From Actinacidiphila acidipaludis (GTDB lineage: Bacteria; Actinomycetota; Actinomycetes; Streptomycetales; Streptomycetaceae), in contig NZ_JAINZZ010000059.1 of the NCBI RefSeq assembly GCF_019890725.1, positions 1 through 51,392 on the forward strand: a DNA stretch of 51,392 nucleotides, written 5' to 3'. The notes below the pieces were generated by a model. It saw nothing but the letters and a program-made list of their open reading frames with translations. It searched no databases and was not told where the DNA came from. Shown piece by piece: positions 20,844 through 30,452 of the stretch. The translations under genes were made by a program, and so were the position numbers. Positions within the stretch are counted from its first letter, which is position 1. Every line of letters begins with the position of its first letter.

Positions 20844-21224
20844 ATGCGTGCACGCGGTGCGGTGCGGACGAGGCGGGTGATATGCCACGGTCTCGCGGTC
20901 GCCTGCGGTGCGGCGTGGTGGTGGGCGGCGCTGCGGTACGCGTTGGTGCCCGGGTCGCGGCACGGGCTGGGCGAGGCCGCGGCGCTCGCCGGCTGGAGCC
21001 TCGGACTCATACCCCTGCACGCCGTCCCCGCGTATGCGCGGCGCGACTCCGGGGACGGCGGAGGGTTTTCGGTCCTCCGGCGCCGCAGGGCCGCGCGGAC
21101 TCGTGCTGCCGAGACCGCTCCCGGGAGGGCGGCCGCCGATCTGCCGTCGGCCCTCACCGGGCCAGGACCCGAGGCGACGTCCGAGATACCGGGGCCGCCC
21201 GGGCCGCCCGCGTCAGACGTCTGA
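20844..21224 (+). CDS. Small membrane protein of unknown function
   Basis: The 126-residue product starts with a basic stretch, then two hydrophobic segments (CHGLAVACGAAWWWAALRYAL and AAALAGWSLGLIPLHAVPAY) and a basic/Pro-rich cytoplasmic tail (VLRRRRAARTRAA, GPPGPPASDV). I do not recognise a family. ATG 20844 is chosen because GGAGG lies 6 bases upstream; ATG 20832 and the codon at 20808 are alternatives. Its end overlaps the convergent nei gene by 12 bases. Codon use is normal for the region, which supports a real gene. Confidence 0.6.
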   Translation: MRARGAVRTRRVICHGLAVACGAAWWWAALRYALVPGSRHGLGEAAALAGWSLGLIPLHAVPAYARRDSGDGGGFSVLRRRRAARTRAAETAPGRAAADLPSALTGPGPEATSEIPGPPGPPASDV

Positions 21225-22016
21225 CGGCACCGGGCCGCGCTGACAGCGGGGGCACCAGTAGGCCACCCTCGCCTGTTCCTTCTCACCGTGCTCAGCCCGC
21301 CGCACAGGAGTGCCGCAGCGCAGGCACGGCTCGTGCTCCCGGCCGTAGACCCAGTGCGTGCGTCCCCGCCGGGTGTCCCCGGTGGTGATGTGACCCGGAC
21401 GGGCCTTGTTGGCCTCCAGCAGACGCTTCGCCAGCACCACCATCTTCGCCGGCGCGGTGATCTCCCCGAACGGCGTCCAGGGCGTCACCCCGCGCAGGAA
21501 GCACAGCTCCGAGACGTAGACGTTGCCGATCCCGGCGAGATTGCGCTGGTCCAGCAGGGCCTCGCCCACCGGCCGCTCCGGCCGGTCCGCGAGCCTCGCC
21601 AGCGCGCGCGCCGGCTCCCAGTCCGGCCCCAGCAGATCCGGCCCGAGGTGGCCGACCACCCCGTCCTCCTCCGCGGTGGGCAGCAGCTCCAGGACCGGCA
21701 GCCGGTACCCCACGGCCGTCCTCGCCTCGTTCTCCAGCACCGCCCGCACCTGGTGGCTGGGCCCGCCCCGCCAGCGGTCACCGGGCGCGTAGAGGTGCCA
21801 GGAGCCTTCCATCTTCAGGTGCGAGTGGAGGGTGGCGCCGCCGTCCAGCCGGGTCATGATGTGCTTGCCCCGCGGAACGACCTCCAGCACCTCCCGGCCC
21901 GCCAGATCCACGGTGGCCAGCTGCGGCACCCGCAGATCCGCCCGCAGCAGGGGCCGTCCGGCCAGGGCGGCGTGCAACCGGTGGGCGGTCAGCCAGACCG
22001 TGTCTCCTTCAGGCAC
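21213..22016 (-). CDS. nei: Fpg/Nei family DNA glycosylase-AP lyase (endonuclease VIII type)
   Basis: The 267-residue enzyme removes oxidised bases and nicks the strand. It starts with the catalytic MPEGDTVW (Pro2 nucleophile after Met removal, Glu3), shows the H2TH region (LLDQRNLAGIGNVYVSELCF) and ends in a zinc finger (CLRCGTPV and YWCPRCQ). The D-T at positions 5-6 is the Nei2-type start rather than the Fpg MPELPEVE. It lies downstream of lhr on the same strand, 143 bp away; nei next to lhr is also the mycobacterial order, which supports a shared DNA-repair role. The final codons overlap the convergent small gene. Confidence 0.94.
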   Translation of the reverse strand: MPEGDTVWLTAHRLHAALAGRPLLRADLRVPQLATVDLAGREVLEVVPRGKHIMTRLDGGATLHSHLKMEGSWHLYAPGDRWRGGPSHQVRAVLENEARTAVGYRLPVLELLPTAEEDGVVGHLGPDLLGPDWEPARALARLADRPERPVGEALLDQRNLAGIGNVYVSELCFLRGVTPWTPFGEITAPAKMVVLAKRLLEANKARPGHITTGDTRRGRTHWVYGREHEPCLRCGTPVRRAEHGEKEQARVAYWCPRCQRGPVPSDV

Positions 22017-22159
22017 CCGTCCATCATGACCGCATCGCGCAGCGTGCGGGGCGGCGGGCCCGGGGGATGGGCCTGCCCGCGCCCTCGCCGGTGGCCTCAG
22101 GCATGCCGGCGGCCACCGATCGCGTCCCGCCCGACGGCGGCGTGTCCGGCCGGCCGCGG

Positions 22160-25100
22160 CTACCCCTCGCGCAGGCGGAGGCCGCGCGGCGTCGCGTGGA
22201 AGCCGGCCGCCTCCAGCGCCTGGCCCAGCGGCGAGGTCAGGGCCGACTCACCGTTGGTGCGCTCCACCGTGAGCCGTCCCAGAGCGCCTTCCCTGACGGC
22301 CAGGGCGAGGGCGTCCGCCGCGGCCTGGATGCGTATGGGGTCGCCGGGCCAGGCCAGCACCGTCTTCCCGCCCCGCTCCACGTACAGGACGAGCTCCCCG
22401 TCGCTCAGGACGACCAGCGCCCCCGCCTTCCGCCCGGGCTTGTGCGTGACGCCGTCCGGCTGCTGGGGCCAGGGCAGGGCGGCCCCGTAGGGATTGGCCG
22501 GATCCGCCGCGGCCAGGACGACCGTACGGGACTTGCCGTGGTGGTCCTCCTCCGCGCTGCGCTCCCGCGAGGTGCTCAGGGCGCGCAGCCGGTCCACGGC
22601 GCCGTCCATCGCGAACTGGGCGGCGCCCAGCCCCTCGACGACGTAGCCGCGTCGCGCCTGCCCGGTCTCCTCGAAGGCCGACAGGACCCGGTAGGCGGCC
22701 GAGAAACCGCCCGCCACGCCCTCGGCCGCGACCGCACCGCGGGTGACCACGCCGTGCCGGTCGAGCAGGGTGTGCGTCAGAGCGTGGGCGCGCAGGGTCG
22801 GATCGGGCTCCGCGGCCGGCACCAGCGACCAGCGGCCCGCGGTCGTCGGCGGTCCGCTCCGGGACGCGGAGGCCCGCGGCGCCCGGGCGGCCAGCGAGCT
22901 GTACCGCCCGCGGGGGACGGACCTCGGCGCCCGGTGCGCAGTGGACCCTGCCGTCCGGCCCGATCCGAGCAGGGCCCGCAGCGGCGCGAGCGTGTCGTTG
23001 GTGAGCCGCCCGGACCAGGCGAGGTCCCACACCGCGTCGGCAAGTTGTGGATCGGTCGCCTCCGTCCCCGACGCCCGTACCTGTTCGGCCATCTGCCGGA
23101 AGAAGAGGCCGTACCCTCCCTCCAGCGTTGCCAGCACCGCCTGGTGGAGGGGCGTCAACTCCATGGGCTGCGACTCGGGGATCAACAGCGGTGCGCTGTC
23201 GGCCAGATAGAGCGAGACCCAGCCGTCCTTCCCGGGCAGCCCGCCGGCGCCCGCCCACACCACCTCCCCGGAGGAGGTCAGTTCGTCGAGCATCGCCGGG
23301 GTGTAGCCGATCACCCGGGACGGCAGCACGAGCTTCTCCAGCGCGGAGGCGGGCACCGCCGCACCCTGGAGCTGCTCGATCGCCCTGGCCAGACCGTCCA
23401 TCCCGCGCAGGCTGTGGGTACCCACGTGCTGCCACTGCGGGAGGAACACCCCCAGCGTCGCGGGCGGCACCGGCTCCAGCTCCTGCCGGAGGGCGGCGAG
23501 GCTGCGGCGCCGCAGCCTGCGCAGCACCGCCGCGTCGCACCACTCCTGACCTGCCGCACCCGGGCGGAACTCGCCCTGCACCAGGCGCCCGGCCGCGGTC
23601 AGCCGGTGCAGGGCGCCGTCGGCGACCGCCGCCCCGAGCCCGAACCGCTCGGCCACGTCGCCGGTGGTGAACGGACCGTGCGTGCGGGCGTACCGGGCCA
23701 GCAGGTCGCCGAGCGGGTCTTTCACCGGCTCGGTGAACGCGACCGGCACACCGACCGGCAGAGCCGTGCCCAGAGCGTCCCGCAGCCGTCCGGCGTCCTC
23801 GACCGCCGCCCAGTGCTCCACGCCCGCGATCCGCACCCGGATCGTCCGCCGCGCCGACTCCAACTCCGCGGCCCAGGCCTCCTCGCCTCCCCGCTCGACC
23901 AGCTCCGCCATCGTCACCGGGCCGAGCACGCGCAGCAGGTCCGCGACCCCTTCGGCGTCCTTGACGTGCCGGTCCTCGGTGAGCCACTGCAACTCCCGGT
24001 CCAGCTCGGCGAGTACGTCGGCGTCCAGCAATTCCCGCAGCTCCGCCTGGCCCAGTAGCTCGGCGAGCAGCCGGGAGTCCAGCGACAGCGCGGCCGCCCG
24101 CCGTTCGGCCAGCGGCGAATCCCCCTCGTAGAGGAACTGCGCCACGTAGCCGAAGAGCAGCGACCGGGCGAAGGGGGACGCCTCGTGCGTGGTCACCTCC
24201 ACCAGCCGCACCCGGCGGGCCTCGATGTCTCCCATCAGTTCCACCAGGCCGGGCACGTCGAACACGTCCTGCAGGCACTCGCGCACCGCCTCCAGGACGA
24301 TCGGGAACGACCCGAACTCCGAGGCCACCTGGAGCAACTGCGAGGCGCGCTGCCGCTGTTGCCACAGCGGGGTGCGCTTCCCGGGGTTGCGGCGGGGCAG
24401 CAGCAGCGCCCGGGCCGCGCACTCGCGGAACCGTGAGGCGAACAGTGCCGAGCCGCCGACCTGATCGGTGACCAGCTGCTCGATCTCGCCCTTGTCGAAC
24501 GCCACGTCGGCGGCGCCCACCGGTGACTGCTCGGGGTCGTACTCCGCGCCGTGGGACAGCGGGTCGGTGTCCAGCAGGTCCAGCCCCATGAGGTCGGCGT
24601 CGGGCAGCCGCAGCACGATCCCGTCGTCGGCGTGCATGGCCTGCGCGTCGAGCCCGTAGCGCTCCTGGAGCCGGGCGCCCAGCGCCAGCGCCCACGGGGC
24701 GTGGACCTGGGCACCGAAGGGGGAGTGGATGATCACCCGCCAGTCGCCGAGCTCGTCCCGGAACCGCTCCACGACGATGGTGCGGTCGTCCGGCACATGG
24801 CCGCACGCCTGCCGCTGCTCGGCGAGGTACGCCAGCACGTTGTCGGCAGCCCAGGTGTCGAGTCCCGCCGCCGAGAGCCGCTCCCGCGCGGCCTCGGGTG
24901 TCATTGCGCCGATCTCCCGCAGCCAGGCACCGAGCGCCCGGCCGAGTTCCAGCGGCCGGCCCAGCTGGTCGCCCTTCCAGAAGGGCAGGCGCCCCGGTAC
25001 TCCCGGCGCGGGGGAGACCAGGACCCGGTCCCGGGTGATGTCCTCGATCCGCCACGAGGTCGTGCCCAGAGTGAAGACGTCCCCGACCCGCGACTCGTAG

Positions 25101-26824
25101 ACCATCTCCTCGTCGAGCTCGCCGACCCGGCCGCCGCCCTTCTTGGGGTCCGAGCCGGCCAGGAAGACACCGAACAGCCCGCGGTCCGGGATGGTCCCGC
25201 CCGAGGTGACCGCCAGCCGCTGGGCCCCCGGCCGGCCCGTCAGGGTGTTGGCCACCCGGTCCCACACCAGCCGGGGCCGCAGCTCGGCGAAGGCGTCCGA
25301 CGGGTAGCGGCCGGCCAGCATGTCCAGGACCGCGACATAGGCGGAGTGCGGCAGGGAGGCGAAAGGCGCGGCCCGCCGGATGACGCCGAGCAGCTCGTCC
25401 ACGTCCCAGGTGTCCAGCGCCGTCATCGCGACGATCTGCTGGGCCAGGACGTCCAGCGGGTTGGCCGGCACGCGCAGCGCCTCGATGGCGCCTTCCCTCA
25501 TGCGCTCGGTGACCACCGCTGACTGCACGAGGTCACCCCGGTACTTCGGGAAGACCACACCGGTCGACACCGCGCCGACCTGGTGCCCGGCCCGGCCCAC
25601 GCGCTGCAGGCCGGAGGCCACCGACGGCGGTGACTCGACCTGGACGACGAGGTCGAGCGCGCCCATGTCGATGCCCAGCTCCAGGCTGGAGGTGGCGACC
25701 ACCGCGGGCAGGCGGCCCGCTTTGAGGTCCTCCTCGACCAGCGCCCGCTGCTCCTTGGACACCGAGCCGTGGTGCGCCCGGGCCAGCACCGGCGGGGCGC
25801 CGCGGGCGGCACCCGACTGGGCCATGAGCTGCGCAGGCGTGTGGGCCTCGGGGAGCGGCTCTCCCTCGGCCCGTTCCTGGCCGATCTCGTTGAGCCGGTT
25901 GCACAGCCGCTCGGCGAGCCTGCGGGAGTTGGCGAAGACGATCGTCGAGCGGTGGGACTGCACCAGATCGGCGATCCGCTCCTCCACATGCGGCCAGATG
26001 GACGGCCGCTCCGCCGCCCCGGCCGCGGGACCCGTGTGCTCGGCCGCGTCCATCACCGGGGAGCCGCCCAGCTCGCCCAGATCCTCCACCGGTACGACGA
26101 CCGAGAGGTCGAACGACTTCTCCGACGGCGGCTGCACGATCGTCACCCGCCGCTGAGGCGAGAGGTAGCGGGCGATCTCGTCGACCGGGCGGACCGTCGC
26201 GGACAGGCCGATCCGGCGGGCGGGCCGGTCCAGCAGCTGGTCCAGCCGCTCCAGGGAGAGCGCCAGGTGGGCGCCCCGCTTGGTGCCCGCCACCGCGTGC
26301 ACCTCGTCCAGGATCACCGTCTCCACGCCGCTCAGAGCGTCCCGCGCGGCCGAGGTGAGCATGAGGAACAGCGACTCGGGTGTGGTGATGAGGATGTCCG
26401 GGGGCCGGCTGATCAGGGCGCGCCGCTCGGCGGGCGGCGTGTCGCCCGAACGGATGCCCACCCGGACCTCGGGCTCGGGCAGGCCGAGCCGCACCGACTC
26501 CTGCCGCAGACCCGCGAGCGGACTGCGCAGGTTCCGCTCGACGTCCACGGCGAGGGCCTTCAGGGGCGACACGTACAGCACCCGGCAGCGCCTGCGGGTC
26601 TCGGCCGGGGGCGGGACGCTGGCCAGCCGGTCCAAGGCGGCCAGGAACGCCGCGAGCGTCTTGCCCGAACCGGTCGGCGCCACGACCAGCACGTCGGAGC
26701 CCTCCGCGATGGCCGTCCACGCGCCCGACTGGGCGGCGGTGGGCTCGCGGAACGCCCCGGTGAACCACGCGCGGGTGGCCGGGGAGAAAGCCTCGAGGCT
26801 GCGATGACTGGACTGTTCGGACAT
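22160..26824 (-). CDS. lhr: Lhr: large ATP-dependent DNA helicase
   Basis: The 1554-residue SF2 helicase translocates 3' to 5' on single-stranded DNA. Motif I is VVAPTGSGKTLAAFL (about residues 48-62), motif II ILDEVHAVAGTKRGAH, motif III GLSATV, and motifs V-VI VATSSLELGIDMG and QRVGRAGHQVG. The long C-terminal half contains the Lhr winged-helix and core domains and the Lhr-C region, and the length matches the long (about 1500 residue) actinobacterial form. Three ATGs lie close together; ATG 26824 is chosen for MSEQSSHRSLEAFSPATRAW and a GGGAG just upstream. It is divergent from the AraC gene with a gap of about 100 bp. Confidence 0.95.
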   Translation of the reverse strand: MSEQSSHRSLEAFSPATRAWFTGAFREPTAAQSGAWTAIAEGSDVLVVAPTGSGKTLAAFLAALDRLASVPPPAETRRRCRVLYVSPLKALAVDVERNLRSPLAGLRQESVRLGLPEPEVRVGIRSGDTPPAERRALISRPPDILITTPESLFLMLTSAARDALSGVETVILDEVHAVAGTKRGAHLALSLERLDQLLDRPARRIGLSATVRPVDEIARYLSPQRRVTIVQPPSEKSFDLSVVVPVEDLGELGGSPVMDAAEHTGPAAGAAERPSIWPHVEERIADLVQSHRSTIVFANSRRLAERLCNRLNEIGQERAEGEPLPEAHTPAQLMAQSGAARGAPPVLARAHHGSVSKEQRALVEEDLKAGRLPAVVATSSLELGIDMGALDLVVQVESPPSVASGLQRVGRAGHQVGAVSTGVVFPKYRGDLVQSAVVTERMREGAIEALRVPANPLDVLAQQIVAMTALDTWDVDELLGVIRRAAPFASLPHSAYVAVLDMLAGRYPSDAFAELRPRLVWDRVANTLTGRPGAQRLAVTSGGTIPDRGLFGVFLAGSDPKKGGGRVGELDEEMVYESRVGDVFTLGTTSWRIEDITRDRVLVSPAPGVPGRLPFWKGDQLGRPLELGRALGAWLREIGAMTPEAARERLSAAGLDTWAADNVLAYLAEQRQACGHVPDDRTIVVERFRDELGDWRVIIHSPFGAQVHAPWALALGARLQERYGLDAQAMHADDGIVLRLPDADLMGLDLLDTDPLSHGAEYDPEQSPVGAADVAFDKGEIEQLVTDQVGGSALFASRFRECAARALLLPRRNPGKRTPLWQQRQRASQLLQVASEFGSFPIVLEAVRECLQDVFDVPGLVELMGDIEARRVRLVEVTTHEASPFARSLLFGYVAQFLYEGDSPLAERRAAALSLDSRLLAELLGQAELRELLDADVLAELDRELQWLTEDRHVKDAEGVADLLRVLGPVTMAELVERGGEEAWAAELESARRTIRVRIAGVEHWAAVEDAGRLRDALGTALPVGVPVAFTEPVKDPLGDLLARYARTHGPFTTGDVAERFGLGAAVADGALHRLTAAGRLVQGEFRPGAAGQEWCDAAVLRRLRRRSLAALRQELEPVPPATLGVFLPQWQHVGTHSLRGMDGLARAIEQLQGAAVPASALEKLVLPSRVIGYTPAMLDELTSSGEVVWAGAGGLPGKDGWVSLYLADSAPLLIPESQPMELTPLHQAVLATLEGGYGLFFRQMAEQVRASGTEATDPQLADAVWDLAWSGRLTNDTLAPLRALLGSGRTAGSTAHRAPRSVPRGRYSSLAARAPRASASRSGPPTTAGRWSLVPAAEPDPTLRAHALTHTLLDRHGVVTRGAVAAEGVAGGFSAAYRVLSAFEETGQARRGYVVEGLGAAQFAMDGAVDRLRALSTSRERSAEEDHHGKSRTVVLAAADPANPYGAALPWPQQPDGVTHKPGRKAGALVVLSDGELVLYVERGGKTVLAWPGDPIRIQAAADALALAVREGALGRLTVERTNGESALTSPLGQALEAAGFHATPRGLRLREG

Positions 26825-26927
26825 GGCTCCCATCCTGCCTCGCCGCACCGACATGCCGCTGGCCCGAACGTCCAGCCTGTGGATAACCCCTGGCGCGAGC
26901 ACACCGTCGTGTCGTCAGATGGTCGTC

Positions 26928-27794
26928 ATGGCCGCGGGCGAGCAGGCACGACACTGGGAGCACCCGGGCCTGCCCGGCGTCGACCTGCTGCGCGCCCGCT
27001 ACATCCGCCACACCTTCGCGCGCCACGCCCACGACGGCTACGTGATCGCCGCGGTGACGGGCGGGGTCGAGGGCATCGGGCTGCCGGGCGGCGCCGAGCG
27101 CGCCGGAGCCGGCGGCGTGGTGCTCATCAACCCCGGGACGCCCCACACGGCCTACGCCGGTACCGAGGGCGGCTGGAGCTACCGCGTCCTGTATCCCGAG
27201 CCCGGGGTCGTCGCCTCGGTCGCGGCCGAGACCTCCTCGCTGCGCGGCACCCCCGCCTTCACCACGACGGTGCTTCACGACCCCGCCACGGCGGGCATGA
27301 TCGCCGACGTGCACCGGGCCGCCGAGCACGACAACCCGCTGGCCGCCGACACCGTCCTCCGCCTGGTCGTGGCCCGGCTGCTCGCCCGGCACGGCTCCGC
27401 TCCCACCGGCCCGGCAGTCACTCCGTCAGGCGGACCGGTCGCGGCGGCCCGTGCCCGCGACCTGCTCGCCGCCTCCCTCGCCGGGCCGCCCAGCCTGGAG
27501 CGGCTCGCCGCCGAGACCGGAGTGAGTCCCTTCGCCCTCCTTCGCGCCTTCAAGAAGGCCTACGGCCTGCCGCCGCACGCGTGGCTGACCGGAGAGAGGA
27601 TCAGGGCCGCCCGACGGCTGCTGGAGGCCGGCGCCAGCCCGGCGGACACCGCGGCGGCCGTCGGGTTCTCCGACCAGCCGCACCTGAACCGGCACTTCAC
27701 CCGCATCGTCGGCGTCCCGCCGGGGGCGTACCAGCGCGAGCGCAAGAACATACAAGACCGGACCGGTGGCCTGCTCCTACCGTCGGCCGTGTGA
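26928..27794 (+). CDS. AraC-family transcriptional regulator of azlCD
   Basis: The 288-residue protein has an N-terminal AraC-type cupin domain (about 25-165; FARHAHDGYVIAAVTGGVEG, INPGTPHTAYAG) and a C-terminal double helix-turn-helix (about 180-275; SLERLAAETGVSPFALLRAF, PHAWLTGERIRAARRLLEAG, AVGFSDQPHLNRHFTRIVGV). ATG 26928 is chosen just before the conserved part; ATG 26919 is also possible. Its stop overlaps the azlC GTG by four bases, so it is in one operon with a transporter and probably senses the substrate, presumably a branched-chain or related amino acid. Confidence 0.85.
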   Translation: MAAGEQARHWEHPGLPGVDLLRARYIRHTFARHAHDGYVIAAVTGGVEGIGLPGGAERAGAGGVVLINPGTPHTAYAGTEGGWSYRVLYPEPGVVASVAAETSSLRGTPAFTTTVLHDPATAGMIADVHRAAEHDNPLAADTVLRLVVARLLARHGSAPTGPAVTPSGGPVAAARARDLLAASLAGPPSLERLAAETGVSPFALLRAFKKAYGLPPHAWLTGERIRAARRLLEAGASPADTAAAVGFSDQPHLNRHFTRIVGVPPGAYQRERKNIQDRTGGLLLPSAV

Positions 27795-28615
27795 CCGCAC
27801 CACCCGTACCCGCACCCAGCTCCGCTCCCGACGTCCCCGACACGAGCCGGGCCGCGGTCGTCCGCGACGCCCTCGGCGTCGGGGTCGCCGTCGGCCTGTC
27901 CGGATTCGCCTTCGGCGTCACCTCGGCGGGGGCCGGGCTCTCGCTCGTCCAGACGTGCGCCCTGTCGCTCCTGGTCTTCACCGGCGCCTCGCAGTTCGCC
28001 CTGGTCGGGGCCCTCGGAGCGGGCGGCGGCCCCTTCACCGCGGCCGCCGGCGCGTTCTTCCTCGGAACGCGCAACGCCTTCTACGGCCTCAGGCTCTCCC
28101 AGCTCCTCAAGCTGCCGAGGCTGGTGCGCCCGCTGGCCGCGCAATGGGTGATCGACGAGACCTCCGCCATCGCCCTGGCCCAGCGCGGACGGGACGCCGC
28201 CCGGCTCGGTTTCACGGTCACCGGTGCGAGCCTGTACGCGCTGTGGAACCTGACCACGTTCGTCGGCGCGGTGGGCGCCTCGGCCCTGGGCGATCCCGCC
28301 GCCTGGGGCCTGGACGCCGCAGGTCCCGCGGTCTTCCTGGCGCTGCTGGCACCGATGGTGAAGGGGCGCACCGAGCGGACGGCGGCCGGCCTGGCCGTGG
28401 TGCTCGCCCTGCTCTTCCTGCCCCTGCTCCCTGCGGGAGTGCCGGTCCTGATGTCGGCGCTGGCCGCACCCGTCGCCCTGGCGTTCGCCCGCCGGCCTCG
28501 CACCTCCGGGCAGCAGGCGCCCGACGCACACACCGCACCGGACGGCCCGGCCGCCCGCACACCCGCGGACCGGGCGGCACGAGAGGAAGGAACGGCCGAT
28601 GACCGGCACGGCTGA
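27791..28615 (+). CDS. azlC: AzlC-family amino-acid exporter large subunit
   Basis: The 274-residue membrane protein matches AzlC, the large partner in AzlCD/BrnFE branched-chain amino-acid exporters. It has the characteristic LLVFTGASQFALVGALGAGG and GAFFLGTRNAFYGLRLSQLL, followed by QWVIDETSAIALAQ, and about six or seven hydrophobic segments. The C-terminal 35 residues are polar and low in conservation. GTG 27791 overlaps the AraC stop, and the gene overlaps azlD by 17 bases, indicating a translationally coupled araC-azlC-azlD operon. Confidence 0.88.
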   Translation: MTAPPVPAPSSAPDVPDTSRAAVVRDALGVGVAVGLSGFAFGVTSAGAGLSLVQTCALSLLVFTGASQFALVGALGAGGGPFTAAAGAFFLGTRNAFYGLRLSQLLKLPRLVRPLAAQWVIDETSAIALAQRGRDAARLGFTVTGASLYALWNLTTFVGAVGASALGDPAAWGLDAAGPAVFLALLAPMVKGRTERTAAGLAVVLALLFLPLLPAGVPVLMSALAAPVALAFARRPRTSGQQAPDAHTAPDGPAARTPADRAAREEGTADDRHG

Positions 28616-28922
28616 CACCTGGATCGCCATCGGCATCACCGCCGCGGGCTGCTACGCGGTGAAACTGCTCGGCCTGGCCGTGCCCGCCGGTCTGCTGGAG
28701 CGCCCGGTCGTCAAACGCCTGGCGGCCCTGGTGCCCATCGCGCTGCTGGCGGCCCTGACCGCCCTGCAGACCTTCGGGACGGGCCGGCACCTCGCCTTCG
28801 ACGCCCGGGCCGCCGGCCTCGCCGCCGCGGCCGTCGCACTGCTGCTGCGGGCGCCCTTCCTCCTCGTGGTCGCCGCGGCAGTGCTGGTCACCGCGGCGGT
28901 CCGGGCGGTGGCCGGGGGGTAG
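28599..28922 (+). CDS. azlD: AzlD-family amino-acid exporter small subunit
   Basis: The 107-residue protein is almost entirely hydrophobic, with three or four short membrane helices (WIAIGITAAGCYAVKLLGLA, LAALVPIALLAALTALQTF, AAAVALLLRAPFLLVVAAAV), as in AzlD. It needs AzlC for export. GAGGAAGGAACGGCC precedes ATG 28599 inside the azlC 3' end. The tag stop is followed by an intergenic stretch without a clear terminator before DUF3046. Confidence 0.86.
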   Translation: MTGTADTWIAIGITAAGCYAVKLLGLAVPAGLLERPVVKRLAALVPIALLAALTALQTFGTGRHLAFDARAAGLAAAAVALLLRAPFLLVVAAAVLVTAAVRAVAGG

Positions 28923-29033
28923 AGCCTCGGACAAGCGGCGGCGCCCTGGGCGGTCCGCCCGGCCCTCGACCGGTAAGGACCGCTCACCATGGCGAGCGGG
29001 GATGACATCGCCGGGCGCGCGATACTGGCACCC

Positions 29034-29228
29034 ATGCGGTTGACGATTTTCTGGGAGCGCATGCGCGCCCACTTCGGCGAGACCTACGCCGACTCCTTCG
29101 CACGCGACCATGTGATGTCGGAACTGGGCGGCCGTACGGTCATCCAGGCGCTGGACGACGGCTGGGAGGCCAAGGACGTCTGGCGAGCGGTGTGCGCGGC
29201 CATGGACGTGCCCGCCTCCCACCGCTGA
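29034..29228 (+). CDS. DUF3046 protein
   Basis: The 64-residue protein matches the actinobacterial DUF3046 family: MRLTIFWERMRAHFGETYAD, then LGGRTVIQALDDG and the ending VWRAVCAAMDVP. The function is unknown, but the gene is conserved next to recA in this group. ATG 29034 begins the conserved part; an upstream in-frame ATG at 28989 would add 15 non-conserved residues. Confidence 0.85.
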   Translation: MRLTIFWERMRAHFGETYADSFARDHVMSELGGRTVIQALDDGWEAKDVWRAVCAAMDVPASHR

Positions 29229-29324
29229 GCCGGGCGCTTCCCCGATCCGGGCAGTCCGTCGTGGCCGATAGTGCAAATGAGGTGAAATCAGGCCTTAGGG
29301 TGGCGTGCGCTCCAGACTGACTCT

Positions 29325-30452
29325 GTGGCCGCCCGCGAGGAGAACCCGGAACCGGGTGCCGCCGCGTCCGGTGGCGGGGGTTACGACGAGGGACGCAGTC
29401 GCCGGGACGGCATGCCGCCCTGGCTGCCGCGCGCGGTCCTCATCGTGCTGGCGCTCCTCGCCTGCTACCAGTTCGCGCACTGGGTGTTCTCGCGGCTCGT
29501 CGGGCTCCTGGTCAACATCCTGATCTCGTTCTTCTGCGCTGTCGCGATCGAGCCCGCGGTGGACTGGATGGCCCGCCGCCATGTCCGCCGCGGACTCGCC
29601 ACCGGAATCGTCCTGCTCGTCGTCTTCGTCGCCGCGGCCGGGTTCGTCCTGGCCCTCGGCACGCTGCTCGTCGACCAGATCAGGATGATCGTCGAGAACC
29701 TCCCGCGCTACGCGGACGACGTGATCCGGTGGGTCAACCGCACCTTCCACACGCACTTCAAGACGGGCAACCTCCAGAACAAGGTCCTGCACTCCAACTG
29801 GGTGCGCACCTATCTGTCGCACGGTGCGAGCAACGTGTGGGGCATCTCGACCACCATCTTCGGCACGGTCTTCCAGCTCTTCACGGTGCTGCTCTTCACC
29901 TACTACCTGGCAGCGGACGGCCCGCGGCTGCGGCGCACCCTGTGCTCCATGCTTCCGCCGGCCCGCCAGGCGGAGGTGCTCCGGGCCTGGGACCTCGCCG
30001 TGGCCAAGACCGGCGGCTACCTGTACTCCCGCGCCCTCATGGCCGTCATCTCAGGAGTCGCGCACTACATCATCCTCCAGGTGCTGGGCGTGCCCTACGC
30101 GCCCGCCCTGGCCGTCTGGGTCGGTGTGGTCTCGCAGTTCGTGCCCACGGTGGGCACCTACCTCGCCGGTGCCCTGCCCGTCCTGATCGCCTTCACCAGG
30201 GATCCCTGGGACGCACTCTGGGTGCTGTGCTTCGTCGTGATCTACCAGCAGTTCGAGAACTACATCCTGCAGCCGCGGATCACCGCCCGGACGGTGGACA
30301 TCCATCCGGCCGTCGCGTTCGGCTCGGTGGTGGCGGGCACGGCGCTGCTGGGGGCGGTCGGCGCACTCGTCGCGATCCCGGCCACCGCCACGCTGCAGGG
30401 GTTCTTCGCCACCTATGTGCGACGGTACGAGGTCAGCGACGAGCGGCCGTGA
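29325..30452 (+). CDS. AI-2E family (PerM-type) membrane transporter
   Basis: The 375-residue protein has a polar N-terminus and about seven or eight membrane helices: paired segments near 35-75 and 90-115, then a periplasmic-type helical stretch (DDVIRWVNRTFHTHF), and a C-terminal core with LLFTYYLAADGPRLRRTLCS, GVVSQFVPTVGTYLAGALPV and YQQFENYILQPRI. These are family signatures of AI-2E/PerM permeases; substrates vary and AI-2 transport itself is unproven here. GTG 29325 starts just after the leader. Its 3' end overlaps the convergent S41 peptidase by 20 bases. Confidence 0.9.
   Translation: MAAREENPEPGAAASGGGGYDEGRSRRDGMPPWLPRAVLIVLALLACYQFAHWVFSRLVGLLVNILISFFCAVAIEPAVDWMARRHVRRGLATGIVLLVVFVAAAGFVLALGTLLVDQIRMIVENLPRYADDVIRWVNRTFHTHFKTGNLQNKVLHSNWVRTYLSHGASNVWGISTTIFGTVFQLFTVLLFTYYLAADGPRLRRTLCSMLPPARQAEVLRAWDLAVAKTGGYLYSRALMAVISGVAHYIILQVLGVPYAPALAVWVGVVSQFVPTVGTYLAGALPVLIAFTRDPWDALWVLCFVVIYQQFENYILQPRITARTVDIHPAVAFGSVVAGTALLGAVGALVAIPATATLQGFFATYVRRYEVSDERP

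Noticed and set aside
22017..22159. Small gene or RNA between lhr and nei
   Set aside because: Only short GC-rich stems are seen; no frame with a ribosome site.
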